Source: Hungatella sp. UBA3048
Lineage (GTDB): Bacteria; Bacillota; Clostridia; Lachnospirales; Lachnospiraceae
Reading direction: 5' to 3'
DNA: 64,000 nucleotides
Assembly: GCA_002367105.1 (NCBI GenBank)
Contig: DFCS01000047.1
Span: 1-64,000 of the forward strand
In this document: in pieces, positions 1 through 8,286 of the stretch
Numbering within the stretch: the first letter of the stretch is position 1
How the letters are laid out: each line of letters opens with the position of its first letter
Position numbers and translations under genes: made by a program
Notes under the pieces: model-generated
What the model was told of the DNA's origin: nothing
What the model saw: only the letters and a program-made list of their open reading frames with translations
The model's database searches: none

Positions 1-337
1 GAACAGGGAAAGAAACTGATAGGGAGCCTGGAATGTGGAGGGTAAGGGACCAAGTTTATTGGATCACACGACCGGTCTGAAAGGAACCTATAAAGATTTG
101 CATGAAATGAATCATGGCAGATCATTCACCCCGGTTATTGATGCTGATAAATACTTTTATCCGTGCCATGAAGCAGTTGATTTTTATCATCGCTATAAAG
201 AGGATTTGGCTCTGTTTGGTGAGATGGGCTTTAAAGCACTGCGAACAAGTATTAACTGGTCACGCGTTTTCCCAAGAGGCGATGAAGAAACAGTTATGAT
301 TGGTTTGCTGAACAGAGCAAACAACCACTTTGTATAA
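1..337 (+). pseudogene. Decayed fragment of a GH1 6-phospho-beta-glucosidase
   Basis: An open stretch from about 23 encodes GAWNVEGKGPS, then HEAVDFYHRYKEDLALFGEM and a segment ending SINWSRVFPRGDE. This is the N-terminal region of a family 1 glycosidase, starting just after the usual AANQxEGAW. Upstream, the same frame holds two adjacent stops (17-22), and the bases there look like a damaged AANQIEGAW coding stretch. After RGDEE (about 290) the similarity ends, and only about 15 unrelated residues precede the stop at 337. The roughly 350-residue remainder of the barrel, with both catalytic glutamates, is absent. No function is expected. A related intact gene lies at 48319-49785. Confidence 0.75.
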
Positions 338-391
338 ACTAAGCATTAAGACTGCTGATATATCAATAATAATAATAGGAGGAGCTAATAC

Positions 392-883
392 ATGAACGTT
401 TCGGAAATTGCAGCAAAGATGATTACATATTCAGATGGAAATCTTCACGACATCAATCATTTTATGAAAGTATATGCTTATGCAAAAACCATTGGGGAAT
501 GTGAGAAGCTGGATGGCAAAACCCAGGCAATCCTTGAAGTTTCCGCTATTATACATGATATTGCATGCCCGCTATGCCGCGAAAAATACGGGAATACCAA
601 TGGTCAGTATCAAGAAGCGGAAGGTGCAATTTTAGCCGAAGAGTTTCTTAAAGATTCCGGTTGTTCCGATGAATTCATTGAACGTGTAATCTATTTGGTT
701 GGGCATCATCACACGCTGAAGAATATAGAAGGAATTGATTATCAGATTTTGATAGAAGCTGATTACCTTGTAAATGCAGATGAAGGTGATTATTCGGAAG
801 CAAATATCCGTAATGTTATGGAACATATCTTTAAAACAGAAACTGGTATTTCCTTGTTGAAATCCGTATATAAACTCAGATAG
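392..883 (+). CDS. HD-domain protein, probable metal-dependent phosphohydrolase (163 aa)
   Basis: The protein has an HD-type metal site: H23 in the first helix region, the H55-D56 pair in SAIIHDIACP, the H105-H107 cluster in YLVGHHHT, and D124 in IEADYLVNADE. Such single-domain HD proteins hydrolyse phosphomonoesters or nucleotides in the cytoplasm, and the substrate cannot be read from the sequence. A clear AGGAGG site lies 9 bases before the ATG. Its length fits the small stand-alone HD family. The gene sits alone between a GH1 remnant and a methyltransferase gene 65 bases downstream, so context gives no pathway. Confidence 0.8.
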   Translation: MNVSEIAAKMITYSDGNLHDINHFMKVYAYAKTIGECEKLDGKTQAILEVSAIIHDIACPLCREKYGNTNGQYQEAEGAILAEEFLKDSGCSDEFIERVIYLVGHHHTLKNIEGIDYQILIEADYLVNADEGDYSEANIRNVMEHIFKTETGISLLKSVYKLR

Positions 884-948
884 ATTGTAGATGCCAAATT
901 TGTGAGATTATGTTCCTATCCTTTTTTAATGGAAAAGAGGTATTAAAT

Positions 949-1617
949 ATGAAAGCTTATGAACTTGAGACCGATATGTGGAATAAGATTTTTGAAGAAA
1001 ATCAGCCATTGGATATAAGAGAGATAGAACTAAAGGTTGAACCAATGTTTGACGAAGCATTGAAACTGTTTGCCAGCAGAACAAAACGAGTATTGGACTT
1101 TGGATGCGGAACTGGTGATGTTTCTTTTCAATACCTGCAGTATCAACCAGATCATCAGATTGTTGGAGTAGATAAAGCAGAAACGGGTATTAGATTTGCA
1201 AAAGAAACAGCCAGGCTGAGCCATTATAGAAGAACCCATTTTTTTACTGGAGGAGAGGAATTCCTAGATCAGTTTGAGAAAGAGGAGTTTGACGGAATTA
1301 TATTATCAAATGTTCTGGATGTAATGCCTAAAGATGTCTCCAGTGAAACGATGCTTAAGTTAAACAGTCTCTTGAAATATGGCGGCTGCTGGTTTATCAA
1401 AATGAACCCTTATTATTCCAAAGAAGAACTTGATTCGTTTGGCTATCAGAAAAAAGGGGGAAATCTATACGAAGAAGATGGGATTCTTCATCTTCGACAA
1501 GCCACTACAGAATATTGGAAGAAACAGTTATCAAAATTTGGTGAGATTATTGCCTATTTAGAATTCCAATATACTTGGCAGAAAGGTATGAACAGGCTCT
1601 TTATTATAAAAAAATAA
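949..1617 (+). CDS. Class I SAM-dependent methyltransferase (222 aa)
   Basis: Motif I of the Rossmann methyltransferases is plain at residues 48-57 (VLDFGCGTGD), followed by an acidic motif II region (IVGVDKAE) and a motif IV-like segment (FDGIILSNVLDVMP). The protein is soluble, and the substrate is unknown. An in-frame ATG at 910 exists, but ATG 949 is preferred. It has an AAGAGGT site at good spacing, and the extra 13 residues would be unlike a methyltransferase N terminus. It is not obviously co-regulated with the neighbouring HD gene. Confidence 0.8.
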   Translation: MKAYELETDMWNKIFEENQPLDIREIELKVEPMFDEALKLFASRTKRVLDFGCGTGDVSFQYLQYQPDHQIVGVDKAETGIRFAKETARLSHYRRTHFFTGGEEFLDQFEKEEFDGIILSNVLDVMPKDVSSETMLKLNSLLKYGGCWFIKMNPYYSKEELDSFGYQKKGGNLYEEDGILHLRQATTEYWKKQLSKFGEIIAYLEFQYTWQKGMNRLFIIKK

Positions 1618-2032
1618 ACATTTAGTGGAATGTCGTTACTCATAGGTGATATCCGGAACAACCCTGCCCAGGTCCTTTGCAATGCACAAGATGGATTTAT
1701 TCCGCTTTCTGAGTACTGGCAAGCATAAAATGGACTTCGAGACCGAGGACTATGAAAGTGCAACGGAAAATGTCATGCTGGCAATCACAGCGAAGGGCTT
1801 TTTTGTCATCAGCCTCCGTGATTGTTATGCTTTCATGGCAGAGTATAATGCGGGCGTTGATGTACAACATACGAGAATGGCCTGCGGTTCCGGAATCCAA
1901 AAGGCTGCCGGAGCAAAAATAACCTGGTGATACTGAACTATATTAAAAAATCATGTAATTGTTTGTAACATATTGTTATGAACAGGTAGGGTTGGCATAT
2001 AATAGAATTAATAAGATCATTTGAGGATAGCT
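1618..2032. other. Gap of 415 bases with a doubtful open frame (1646-1930)
   Basis: A 94-codon open frame runs from 1646 to 1930. Its product (containing FFVISLRDCYAFMAEYN) resembles no family I recognise, and it lacks a convincing ribosome site. A second frame encodes DIRNNPAQVLCNAQDG and stops after about 25 codons. Two overlapping protein-like frames suggest the remnant of a larger, frameshifted gene, but I cannot name it. The last 100 bases are AT-rich and probably hold the promoter of the LysM gene. Confidence 0.25.
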
Positions 2033-3328
2033 ATGATCATACACGTTGTCCAACCTGGTGAAACCATCGTTACAATATCGGAGTATTACCAAATCCCTAT
2101 TGACAGATTAATATTGGAAAACGGAATTATTAACCCTGACAATTTAGCAATAGGCCAAACGATTGTGATTGTTCAACCTGAAACTATTTATACCGTCCAG
2201 TCTGGTGATACTTTAGAAAGTATTGCAGAGCAGCACGGTGTTACAACAATGGAATTATTAAGAAACAATCCCTATCTATCCGATAGAGAATATTTGTACT
2301 CTGGTGAATCGATAGTTATAAAATATCAAACGAATAAATCAGAAACAATTGCCACCAGTGGTTATATTTTTTCCTATATAGATAAATCTGTTTTAATAAA
2401 AACACTTCCTTTTTTAACATATTTGACCATTTTCAATTATAGAGCTACAAGTTTAGGAGAGATTATCGCAACTGCTGACGATACGGAACTTATCCAGCTG
2501 GCTAAATCATATGGTGTTGCACCCATGATGTTTGTTTCCACGATTTCGGGGGAGGGAATAGCCAGCCGTGAAGTGAACTATGAAATTTTAAGTAATCCTT
2601 CTATACAGGATAGCCTTATTAATAATGCTCTTCAAATAGTAAAATCAAAAGGCTATTATGGTATCAACATATATGTCGAAGACATCACCTTAGACAATAT
2701 AAATAATATTGCAGAATATTTAAAAAATGCTTCAGCGATATTTCATTCAGAAGGTATCAGGATCGTGATCACCACAACACCGGTAACAAAAAGTGAAACC
2801 CCAGATGCCAGTTTTGAAAAATTAGACTATTCAAAATTTGCTGAATTTGTGGATGGGATTATATTTTCATCTTATGACTGGGCAAGGTATTACAGCTATC
2901 CAAGCTCAATCTTTCCGGTTGATTTTTTAAGAGACTTGCTAGATTACGCGGTTAGTATTATTCCCTCTGAATTAATTTTTTTAGGTATCACCACACTTGG
3001 TTATGATTGGACACTTCCCTATGTTCCAGGTGCCACAGAAGCAACTGTAATAACCAATGAAAATGCAATAATAATTGCAGCGGAAAATGATATACCAATA
3101 CAATTTAATGAAGCGGCACAATCACCTTATTTCTATTATAAGGACAGCAGTGGAAATATGCATGTAATATGGTTTAAAGATGCAAGAAGCTTTGATGCAC
3201 GGGCAGCGCTGGCAGGAGAATATAATCTCCAGGGTTTATCTCTTTGGACTGTTATGAGATTTGAAGCCCAGATGTGGCTTATTATTAATACTCAATATTA
3301 CATAGAGAGACGTTTGGGAATTAGTTAA
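2033..3328 (+). CDS. LysM-LysM-GH18 protein, spore-type peptidoglycan hydrolase family (431 aa)
   Basis: Two LysM repeats occupy residues about 3-49 and 52-98 (IHVVQPGETI and IYTVQSGDTL starts). A GH18 barrel of the YaaH/SleL spore cortex N-acetylglucosaminidase class follows. The catalytic glutamate is present (E216 in GINIYVED), but the aspartates of the usual DGxDxDxE signature are replaced by Y209, N212 and Y214. Activity may therefore be reduced or altered. No signal peptide is visible, as is common for spore-coat-delivered members. ATG 2033 is chosen over TTG 2021 because a GAGG site lies 6 bases before it. Confidence 0.85.
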   Translation: MIIHVVQPGETIVTISEYYQIPIDRLILENGIINPDNLAIGQTIVIVQPETIYTVQSGDTLESIAEQHGVTTMELLRNNPYLSDREYLYSGESIVIKYQTNKSETIATSGYIFSYIDKSVLIKTLPFLTYLTIFNYRATSLGEIIATADDTELIQLAKSYGVAPMMFVSTISGEGIASREVNYEILSNPSIQDSLINNALQIVKSKGYYGINIYVEDITLDNINNIAEYLKNASAIFHSEGIRIVITTTPVTKSETPDASFEKLDYSKFAEFVDGIIFSSYDWARYYSYPSSIFPVDFLRDLLDYAVSIIPSELIFLGITTLGYDWTLPYVPGATEATVITNENAIIIAAENDIPIQFNEAAQSPYFYYKDSSGNMHVIWFKDARSFDARAALAGEYNLQGLSLWTVMRFEAQMWLIINTQYYIERRLGIS

Positions 3329-3453
3329 ACAATCATGTGATTTTAGTGATATTCAATATTGTTGATTACATGAACCGGGGTATGGTAAAATTCTAATTCA
3401 GCATGACTGACCAAAATGGCTTAAATTAAGATAAAGGAAGGAAAAAGCAAATA

Positions 3454-3663
3454 ATGGACAATCAGGAAATTATTGATAAATTAACGAAGGTATGTATCTG
3501 TAAAGGAGTTTCGAAACAAACAATAAAAAAGGCGATTTCAGATGGTGCAGATAGCGTTGAAAAAGTATGGAGTATGACGAATACTGGCAATGGCAGCTGT
3601 AAAGGAAAACGCTGCGGAGAAAAAATTCAGCAGATTCTGGATAATTGGGAAGAAGAGAGATAA
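3454..3663 (+). CDS. BFD-like [2Fe-2S]-binding protein (69 aa)
   Basis: This small protein has the four-cysteine pattern of bacterioferritin-associated-ferredoxin-like domains: C14-x-C16 near the N terminus, then C49-x4-C54 in GNGSCKGKRCGEKI. The BFD fold binds a [2Fe-2S] cluster and usually serves redox or metal-trafficking partners. The last cysteine pair is spaced by four residues rather than two, a variant also known in stand-alone clostridial members. An AAGGAAGG-type site lies upstream. No partner gene is adjacent, and a terminator-like hairpin follows, so it is probably monocistronic. Confidence 0.8.
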   Translation: MDNQEIIDKLTKVCICKGVSKQTIKKAISDGADSVEKVWSMTNTGNGSCKGKRCGEKIQQILDNWEEER

Positions 3664-3696
3664 TTTTCGCATTGATTTTATGACCCAACTAATTAA

Positions 3697-3734
3697 AAGG
3701 CTGTTGCAAAGTGATTTGCAATGGCCTTCGTTTA
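3697..3734 (+). terminator. Rho-independent terminator after the BFD-like gene
   Basis: AAGGCTGTTGCAAA pairs with TTTGCAATGGCCTT (two G-U wobbles) across a GTGA loop, and is followed by a short T-rich tract. Confidence 0.7.
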
Positions 3735-3825
3735 TTCTATGAAAAGCTTCAGATTCATGGTAATACAGATAAAAAGATATATAGATAATATCTATAAATA
3801 ACTGGTTACTTATCGATTAAATCAA

Positions 3826-3855
3826 TTGGACTCAAAAGCAGTACCTACTTATAAT
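3826..3855 (+). promoter_or_regulatory. Candidate sigma-A promoter of the rhodanese/selenodomain-transferase block
   Basis: TTGGAC (3826-3831) and TATAAT (3850-3855) are separated by 18 bases and lie about 40 bases before the first lipoprotein gene. This is the only strong promoter I see before the block. Confidence 0.5.
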
Positions 3856-3896
3856 TAATATAGCAAAAAATCAAACATATTGGGAGAAAAAGTATT

Positions 3897-4976
3897 ATGA
3901 AAAAAAGAGTACTGGGTGCATTGCTGTGTCTTACCATGGCAGTATCACTGACAGCAGGCTGTGCAGCAAAGTCTGAAAGTAAACCGGCTGACGGCGAAAA
4001 GAAGACAGAGAAGGAAGAAAAGACTGAAGCAAACGTTGATCCGGTGGATAAAAAAAAGGTATACGTATCACCGGACTGGGTGCAGAGCGTAATTGACGGG
4101 AATCAGGACGAGTCATCTGATTATGTGATTCTGGAATGTGCATGGGGAGAGGAAGCAGATAATCCGGCATATACAGAAGGACATATTAAGGGTGCTTATC
4201 ATATGAATACGGATTATATAGAATCGGAAGAATACTGGAACATCCGTACACCGGAGGAAATAGAAAAGCTGATGGCTGATTACGGTATTACAAAAGATAC
4301 GACTGTAATCTGCTATGGAACTGATGGAGTAAATTCCGCAGATGACAGAGTCGCATTTACTCTGCTCTGGGCAGGAGTAGAAAATGTAAAATGCTTAGAT
4401 GGCGGGTTTGAGGCCTGGACAAAAGCTGGTTACGGCACGGAAAAAGGCAGCAATAAGCCGGAAGCAACAGACAAGGGATTTGGAACAACAGTTCCTGCCC
4501 ATCCGGAATATGTTATTTCCATTGATAATGTAAAAGAAAAGCTTGAAAATGACAGCAATTTCAAGTTAGTGAGCATCAGAAGTAAGGCGGAATTCTCTGG
4601 AGAAACCAGCGGATACGGATATATCGATAAGGCAGGAGAACCCAAAGGCGCGATTTGGGGACATGATACGGACGATGGTTCTTATAATAAGGCAGATGGA
4701 ACGACAGTCGGTATGGATGTGCTGGAAGGATATTTAAAAGAATCCGGAGCCTCTCTTGACAATGAACTGGCATTTTACTGCGGAACGGGCTGGAGAGCCA
4801 CAATCCCATTTTTGATCTGCTACGAAAACGGCTATACCAACGCAGAGCTTTATGACGGAGGCTGGTATCAGTGGCAGATGGATGACAGCCTGCCGGTGCA
4901 GGTGGGAGATCCTGGAAGCGGTAAATGTGAATATACCACGGTAGGAAATCTTACCGAGGACAAAGCAGCAAAATAA
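3897..4976 (+). CDS. Double-rhodanese sulfurtransferase lipoprotein (359 aa)
   Basis: The signal peptide ends in the lipobox LTAGC (C22), so the protein should be anchored on the outer face of the membrane. A charged Lys/Glu linker is followed by two rhodanese domains. The first (about 56-178) has C139 in ICYGTDG, and the second (about 203-340) has C295 in FYCGTGWRA, the loop type of thiosulfate sulfurtransferases. Both domains retain a cysteine at the active-loop position, whereas usually only the C-terminal domain does. It probably moves sulfane sulfur (or a selenium analogue) outside the cell. It opens the 14-gene block, and a second double-rhodanese lipoprotein lies at 10782. Confidence 0.85.
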   Translation: MKKRVLGALLCLTMAVSLTAGCAAKSESKPADGEKKTEKEEKTEANVDPVDKKKVYVSPDWVQSVIDGNQDESSDYVILECAWGEEADNPAYTEGHIKGAYHMNTDYIESEEYWNIRTPEEIEKLMADYGITKDTTVICYGTDGVNSADDRVAFTLLWAGVENVKCLDGGFEAWTKAGYGTEKGSNKPEATDKGFGTTVPAHPEYVISIDNVKEKLENDSNFKLVSIRSKAEFSGETSGYGYIDKAGEPKGAIWGHDTDDGSYNKADGTTVGMDVLEGYLKESGASLDNELAFYCGTGWRATIPFLICYENGYTNAELYDGGWYQWQMDDSLPVQVGDPGSGKCEYTTVGNLTEDKAAK

Positions 4977-5039
4977 CAATAAGTATATGAGCGCTGGACG
5001 CGGAAGCGGCAGCGCTTATTTTAACATAGGAAGATAAAA

Positions 5040-5468
5040 ATGAAAAAGTTTGGATATTTTATTATGACCTTTGCAGAAATTCTGTTTTTAGCGGGTGCAT
5101 ACATCGTTCAATATTTTACCCGGAAAAAAATGGGGATGGCAAGATATGTGATTTATAAAAATCAGGGATGGGAACGTTCGTTTCCCATAGAAACATTAAA
5201 GTACACTTCTATTTTAGTTTTGACAGCATTAACGCTACTGATTTTGGCCGCTTTGGTTATCCGGCGCGGGCAAAAGGAGAGACTGGAGATTGCAATGCAT
5301 GCTGCTATGGTTATGCTCACAGCGTTGTATGGAATCTATACTTATATCGGCTCCACAAAGACGATGAGAGCGTACTATTTTATCAGCTTGATGCTTGGAG
5401 CGGCAGCGTTGCTGCAAATCATAAAAACAGGGGCGGTACATGTGATGCGGAGACAAAAAAGAGGATGA
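5040..5468 (+). CDS. Small integral membrane protein of unknown function (142 aa)
   Basis: I do not recognise the family. Four hydrophobic segments are visible, at residues about 5-26, 58-82, 88-106 and 112-130. They are joined by short basic loops (RKKMGMARY, RRGQKERLE) and a basic C terminus (RRQKRG), consistent with a four-helix inner-membrane protein. It begins 63 bases after the rhodanese lipoprotein, and its stop codon overlaps the start of the next gene (ATGA), so it is translationally coupled to the VTT-domain protein. It may be a partner or quinone-facing subunit of the membrane module, but this is only inference. Confidence 0.7.
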   Translation: MKKFGYFIMTFAEILFLAGAYIVQYFTRKKMGMARYVIYKNQGWERSFPIETLKYTSILVLTALTLLILAALVIRRGQKERLEIAMHAAMVMLTALYGIYTYIGSTKTMRAYYFISLMLGAAALLQIIKTGAVHVMRRQKRG

Positions 5469-6145
5469 ATAATAAAAAAGTGTGGGCATTTGCAGGAATC
5501 ATCGTTATGGTTCTTTGCTTAAATCATATATTCGGGTGGTCTTCCTATATCAGTAATATGAATAATCTGTTTTTTTTAAAACAGGCGGTAGAGGATAATC
5601 TCCCCTATGCCATTGCAATCTATATGCTGCTCACCATTGCAGGCTGCGCCTTTCTGGCCCTTCCAGGTGTCACATTTGCAATATTTGCCGGTCTCTTATT
5701 TGGCCCCGTGCTTGGGACAATATGTTGTTCCGCAGCAACCACAATAGGGGCGGTTCTTGCATTTGCGGCTGGGCGGTACTTTTTAAAAGACACCGTCAGG
5801 CCTATGGTAATAAAGAACAAATACCTGAACAAATGGCTGTTTGACAATTCTGGAAAAAACCAGTTGTTTGTTCTCATCATTACAAGGCTTGTGCCGGTAT
5901 TCCCCTATAACCTCCAAAACTTTGCCTACGGCATTACAGATATTAAATTCAGCACTTACATGATCGGTTCTCTAGTTTTTATGCTTCCGGGCACCGCGAT
6001 GTACACGGTTGGAACGGCCGGGCTTGCGGACAAAGAAAACCGGATGCTGTATATGGGGATCGCGGCGGTATTGGCAATTGGGGTGATGGGAATGGGAGTA
6101 TTCTTAAAAAGGAGATACATACAGGAGGATCAGGATGGAAGATAA
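5465..6145 (+). CDS. VTT-domain (TVP38/TMEM64, DedA-like) membrane protein (226 aa)
   Basis: The sequence has the VTT/SNARE-associated layout. An N-terminal helix is followed by the re-entrant region with FAGLLFGPVLGTICCSAATTIGA, then an FLKD segment, the conserved ITRLVPVFPYNLQNFAYGIT stretch, and C-terminal helices. Known relatives act in membrane lipid scrambling or envelope homeostasis, and are frequently found beside mercuric-reductase-like, rhodanese and selenodomain genes. The ATG overlaps the previous stop (ATGA), and a much longer open frame upstream is a shadow. A second VTT gene lies at 7127, on the other side of an Fe-S protein. Confidence 0.85.
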   Translation: MNNKKVWAFAGIIVMVLCLNHIFGWSSYISNMNNLFFLKQAVEDNLPYAIAIYMLLTIAGCAFLALPGVTFAIFAGLLFGPVLGTICCSAATTIGAVLAFAAGRYFLKDTVRPMVIKNKYLNKWLFDNSGKNQLFVLIITRLVPVFPYNLQNFAYGITDIKFSTYMIGSLVFMLPGTAMYTVGTAGLADKENRMLYMGIAAVLAIGVMGMGVFLKRRYIQEDQDGR

Positions 6146-7127
6146 GCCGAGAATCATGGATCCGGATGCATGCGTTCATTGTCATATCTGCCGGCAGCAC
6201 TGTCTCTTTCTGGAAAAATATAACATAGATATTGGTGATAAAGAAAAGCTGGAGGAGCTTTCCTATCACTGCTTTTTATGCGGCAGATGTTCTGAAGTCT
6301 GTCCTAAGGGAATCGACGGAAGAGAAGTTGTTTTAGGGATGCGAAAGGAGCAGGTTCGGAGGAATGATGGACAGCTTCGTGAAAAAGGCTACGGAATGCT
6401 TGTAAGGGAAAAACAGAACTATTTATTTCAGAATTACGGTCTTGGTGCGAAGAAGAGCGTCCTTTTTCCAGGCTGTAATTTTCCAGCCTATTATCCCAAG
6501 ACGACCAGTTACCTAATGGAACTGCTTCAGGAAAGAGCAGGTGTCGGGACTGTATTTGACTGCTGCGGAAAGCCCATTTCAGAACTGGGAATGGAGAAGC
6601 AGGAAGAAGAGATTATTGGTAGAGTGGAGAGAAAGCTAAGAGAAAACGGTGTGGAGGAAGTGATTACCCTTTGTCCCAATTGCTACTCTTATTTAAAACC
6701 CCGCCTGAACGTAAATGTAGTGAGTATATATGAAAAATTACGGGAGCTTGGAATCGGGAAGATGATTGAGGGAAGGCTCACCATTTTTCCGCCTTGTCCG
6801 GACAGGGAAAATCAGGAGCTGTTAGGTTTCATTCGTGCGTTCTTAAAGGAAGAACCGGATCTGATCTCTCATGTGCAGTGCTGCGGGCTTGGAGGCTGCG
6901 CCGGGAGCAAAGAAAAGGATCTGGCAAAACAGATGGTCAGCAGCATCGGTCAGGAGAATGAGAAAACCATTTATACTTACTGCGCTTCCTGTTCGGGGAA
7001 TTTTGTAAGAAAGGGATACAGGGATACAAAGCATATTCTTATAGAAATATTAGAGAGAAACGAGGGGCCGGACACAGGCAGGTCTGTGGTAAACCGAATT
7101 ATGACGAAGTACCGGAGAGAAAAATAA
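6135..7127 (+). CDS. Fe-S oxidoreductase with two [4Fe-4S] sites and two CCG domains (330 aa)
   Basis: Residues 13-23 (CVHCHICRQHC) and 46-56 (CFLCGRCSEVC) give two ferredoxin-type cluster motifs. Two cysteine-rich CCG domains follow, the first with VFDCCGKP and LCPNCYSY, the second with QCCGLGGCAGSKE and YCASCSGNF. This is the architecture of GlpC, LutA and HdrD-type electron-transfer subunits. CCG sites bind noncubane clusters or support thiol/disulfide chemistry. It overlaps the upstream VTT gene by 11 bases, shares one base with the downstream VTT gene and has its own AGGAGG site. It likely passes electrons between a cytoplasmic donor and the membrane partners, with substrate unknown. Confidence 0.85.
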   Translation: MEDKPRIMDPDACVHCHICRQHCLFLEKYNIDIGDKEKLEELSYHCFLCGRCSEVCPKGIDGREVVLGMRKEQVRRNDGQLREKGYGMLVREKQNYLFQNYGLGAKKSVLFPGCNFPAYYPKTTSYLMELLQERAGVGTVFDCCGKPISELGMEKQEEEIIGRVERKLRENGVEEVITLCPNCYSYLKPRLNVNVVSIYEKLRELGIGKMIEGRLTIFPPCPDRENQELLGFIRAFLKEEPDLISHVQCCGLGGCAGSKEKDLAKQMVSSIGQENEKTIYTYCASCSGNFVRKGYRDTKHILIEILERNEGPDTGRSVVNRIMTKYRREK

Positions 7128-7831
7128 TGAATAAAAAAAGTAAGTGGATAAAGAAATTCGTGTTGATATTAGCAATTGGGGCTGGGATAGCAAGTTATTA
7201 TGGAATACCATCAGTAAAAGAGACCATAAATCAGGTATTTAAAATGTTTGCCAGCGGCGATTTTGGGGTGATGAAAGCTTTTATAGAGTCCTGGGGGGCG
7301 TATGCGGCCGTAATATCCTTTGGGCTTATGATATTTCAGTCTATAGCGGCTCCTCTGCCAGCCTTTCTCATTACCTTTGCAAATGCTAATTTATTCGGTT
7401 GGTGGCAGGGAGCCATCCTCTCATGGACAAGTGCCATGGCGGGAGCTGCGCTGTGCTTTTATATTGCAAGAGTTCTGGGAAGGGATGCGGCAGAAAAGTT
7501 TGCAAGCAAAGCCGGATTAAAGCAGGTGGATGCGTTCTTTGAAAAGTATGGAAAAAGTACGGTTTTGGTCTGCCGTCTTTTGCCGTTTGTATCCTTTGAT
7601 CTTGTAAGCTATGGGGCAGGACTTACTTCCATGCCCTTTGGCTCCTTCTTTCTTGCAACCGGAATCGGTCAGCTTCCGGCGACCATTGTGTATTCCTATG
7701 TTGGAGGAATGCTGACAGGTGGCGCAAAATTATTTGTAACAGGGCTTATGATCTTGTTTGCATTGTCGGCGTTCATTGTAATGGCAAGAAGAATATACGT
7801 GGAAAAACAAAAGCAAAAAGGAGAGAAGTAA
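7127..7831 (+). CDS. Second VTT-domain (TVP38/TMEM64) membrane protein (234 aa)
   Basis: The N-terminal helix begins after a KKSKWIKK stretch. The VTT core has AAPLPAFLITFANANLFGWWQG, then GRDAAEKF, and VLVCRLLPFVSFDLVSYGAGLT, the classical RxxPxxxxDxxxYxxG signature of the family. It starts on the last base of the Fe-S gene stop (TAATG) and is followed two bases later by the C_GCAxxG gene. Two different VTT proteins in one transcript, on either side of a CCG protein, is notable. It may form a membrane pathway for a lipid or a small oxyanion or thiol compound, but no direct evidence is in the sequence. Confidence 0.85.
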   Translation: MNKKSKWIKKFVLILAIGAGIASYYGIPSVKETINQVFKMFASGDFGVMKAFIESWGAYAAVISFGLMIFQSIAAPLPAFLITFANANLFGWWQGAILSWTSAMAGAALCFYIARVLGRDAAEKFASKAGLKQVDAFFEKYGKSTVLVCRLLPFVSFDLVSYGAGLTSMPFGSFFLATGIGQLPATIVYSYVGGMLTGGAKLFVTGLMILFALSAFIVMARRIYVEKQKQKGEK

Positions 7832-7833
7832 GA

Positions 7834-8286
7834 ATGGGGATTCATGAAAGGCAGCATATCACCTCTGAAGAAATCCAGGAACTGTTCCTCCAGGGAATAG
7901 ACTGTTCTCAGGTAGTTGCAGGGGCTTTTGCGGAAGAATTAGAAACAGATAAGAATCTGCTCAGGAAGGTTTCTGCCTGCTTTGGGGGCGGTATGCAGTG
8001 CGGGGAAACATGCGGTGCAGTTACGGGTGCTTTGATGGTGCTTGGAATAAAGTACGGACACAGTGAAGAGGGAGATACCGGGCAGAAGCAGGTGATGATG
8101 CAGAAAACCAGGGAATTTAAGAGGTTGTTTGGGGAGAGATATCCTTCCTGTATCTGCAGTGATTTACTGGGACATGATATTTCCAGGAAGGAAGAACTGG
8201 CAAAGGTGATGGAGAAGGGGCTGCTTCTTCAGTTCTGCCCCAAGGTAGTGGAAGATACAATCGAAATTTTAGGAAAGATATTATAA
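7834..8286 (+). CDS. C_GCAxxG_C_C family redox protein (150 aa)
   Basis: The family signature is clear: DCSQVV at the N terminus, CFGGGMQCGETCGAVTGA centrally, then YPSCICSDLLG and a C-terminal FCPKVVEDT. The conserved cysteines probably bind a cluster or cofactor. Members are common in anaerobes next to redox and molybdenum- or selenium-related genes, but no biochemical role is settled. A GGAGAG site lies just upstream within the preceding stop region, and the next gene starts at the base after this stop, so co-translation is very likely. Confidence 0.85.
   Translation: MGIHERQHITSEEIQELFLQGIDCSQVVAGAFAEELETDKNLLRKVSACFGGGMQCGETCGAVTGALMVLGIKYGHSEEGDTGQKQVMMQKTREFKRLFGERYPSCICSDLLGHDISRKEELAKVMEKGLLLQFCPKVVEDTIEILGKIL

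Noticed and set aside
1646..1930. 94-codon frame as a real gene
   Set aside because: No ribosome site, no recognisable family, and a competing protein-like frame in the same bases; more likely an eroded gene.
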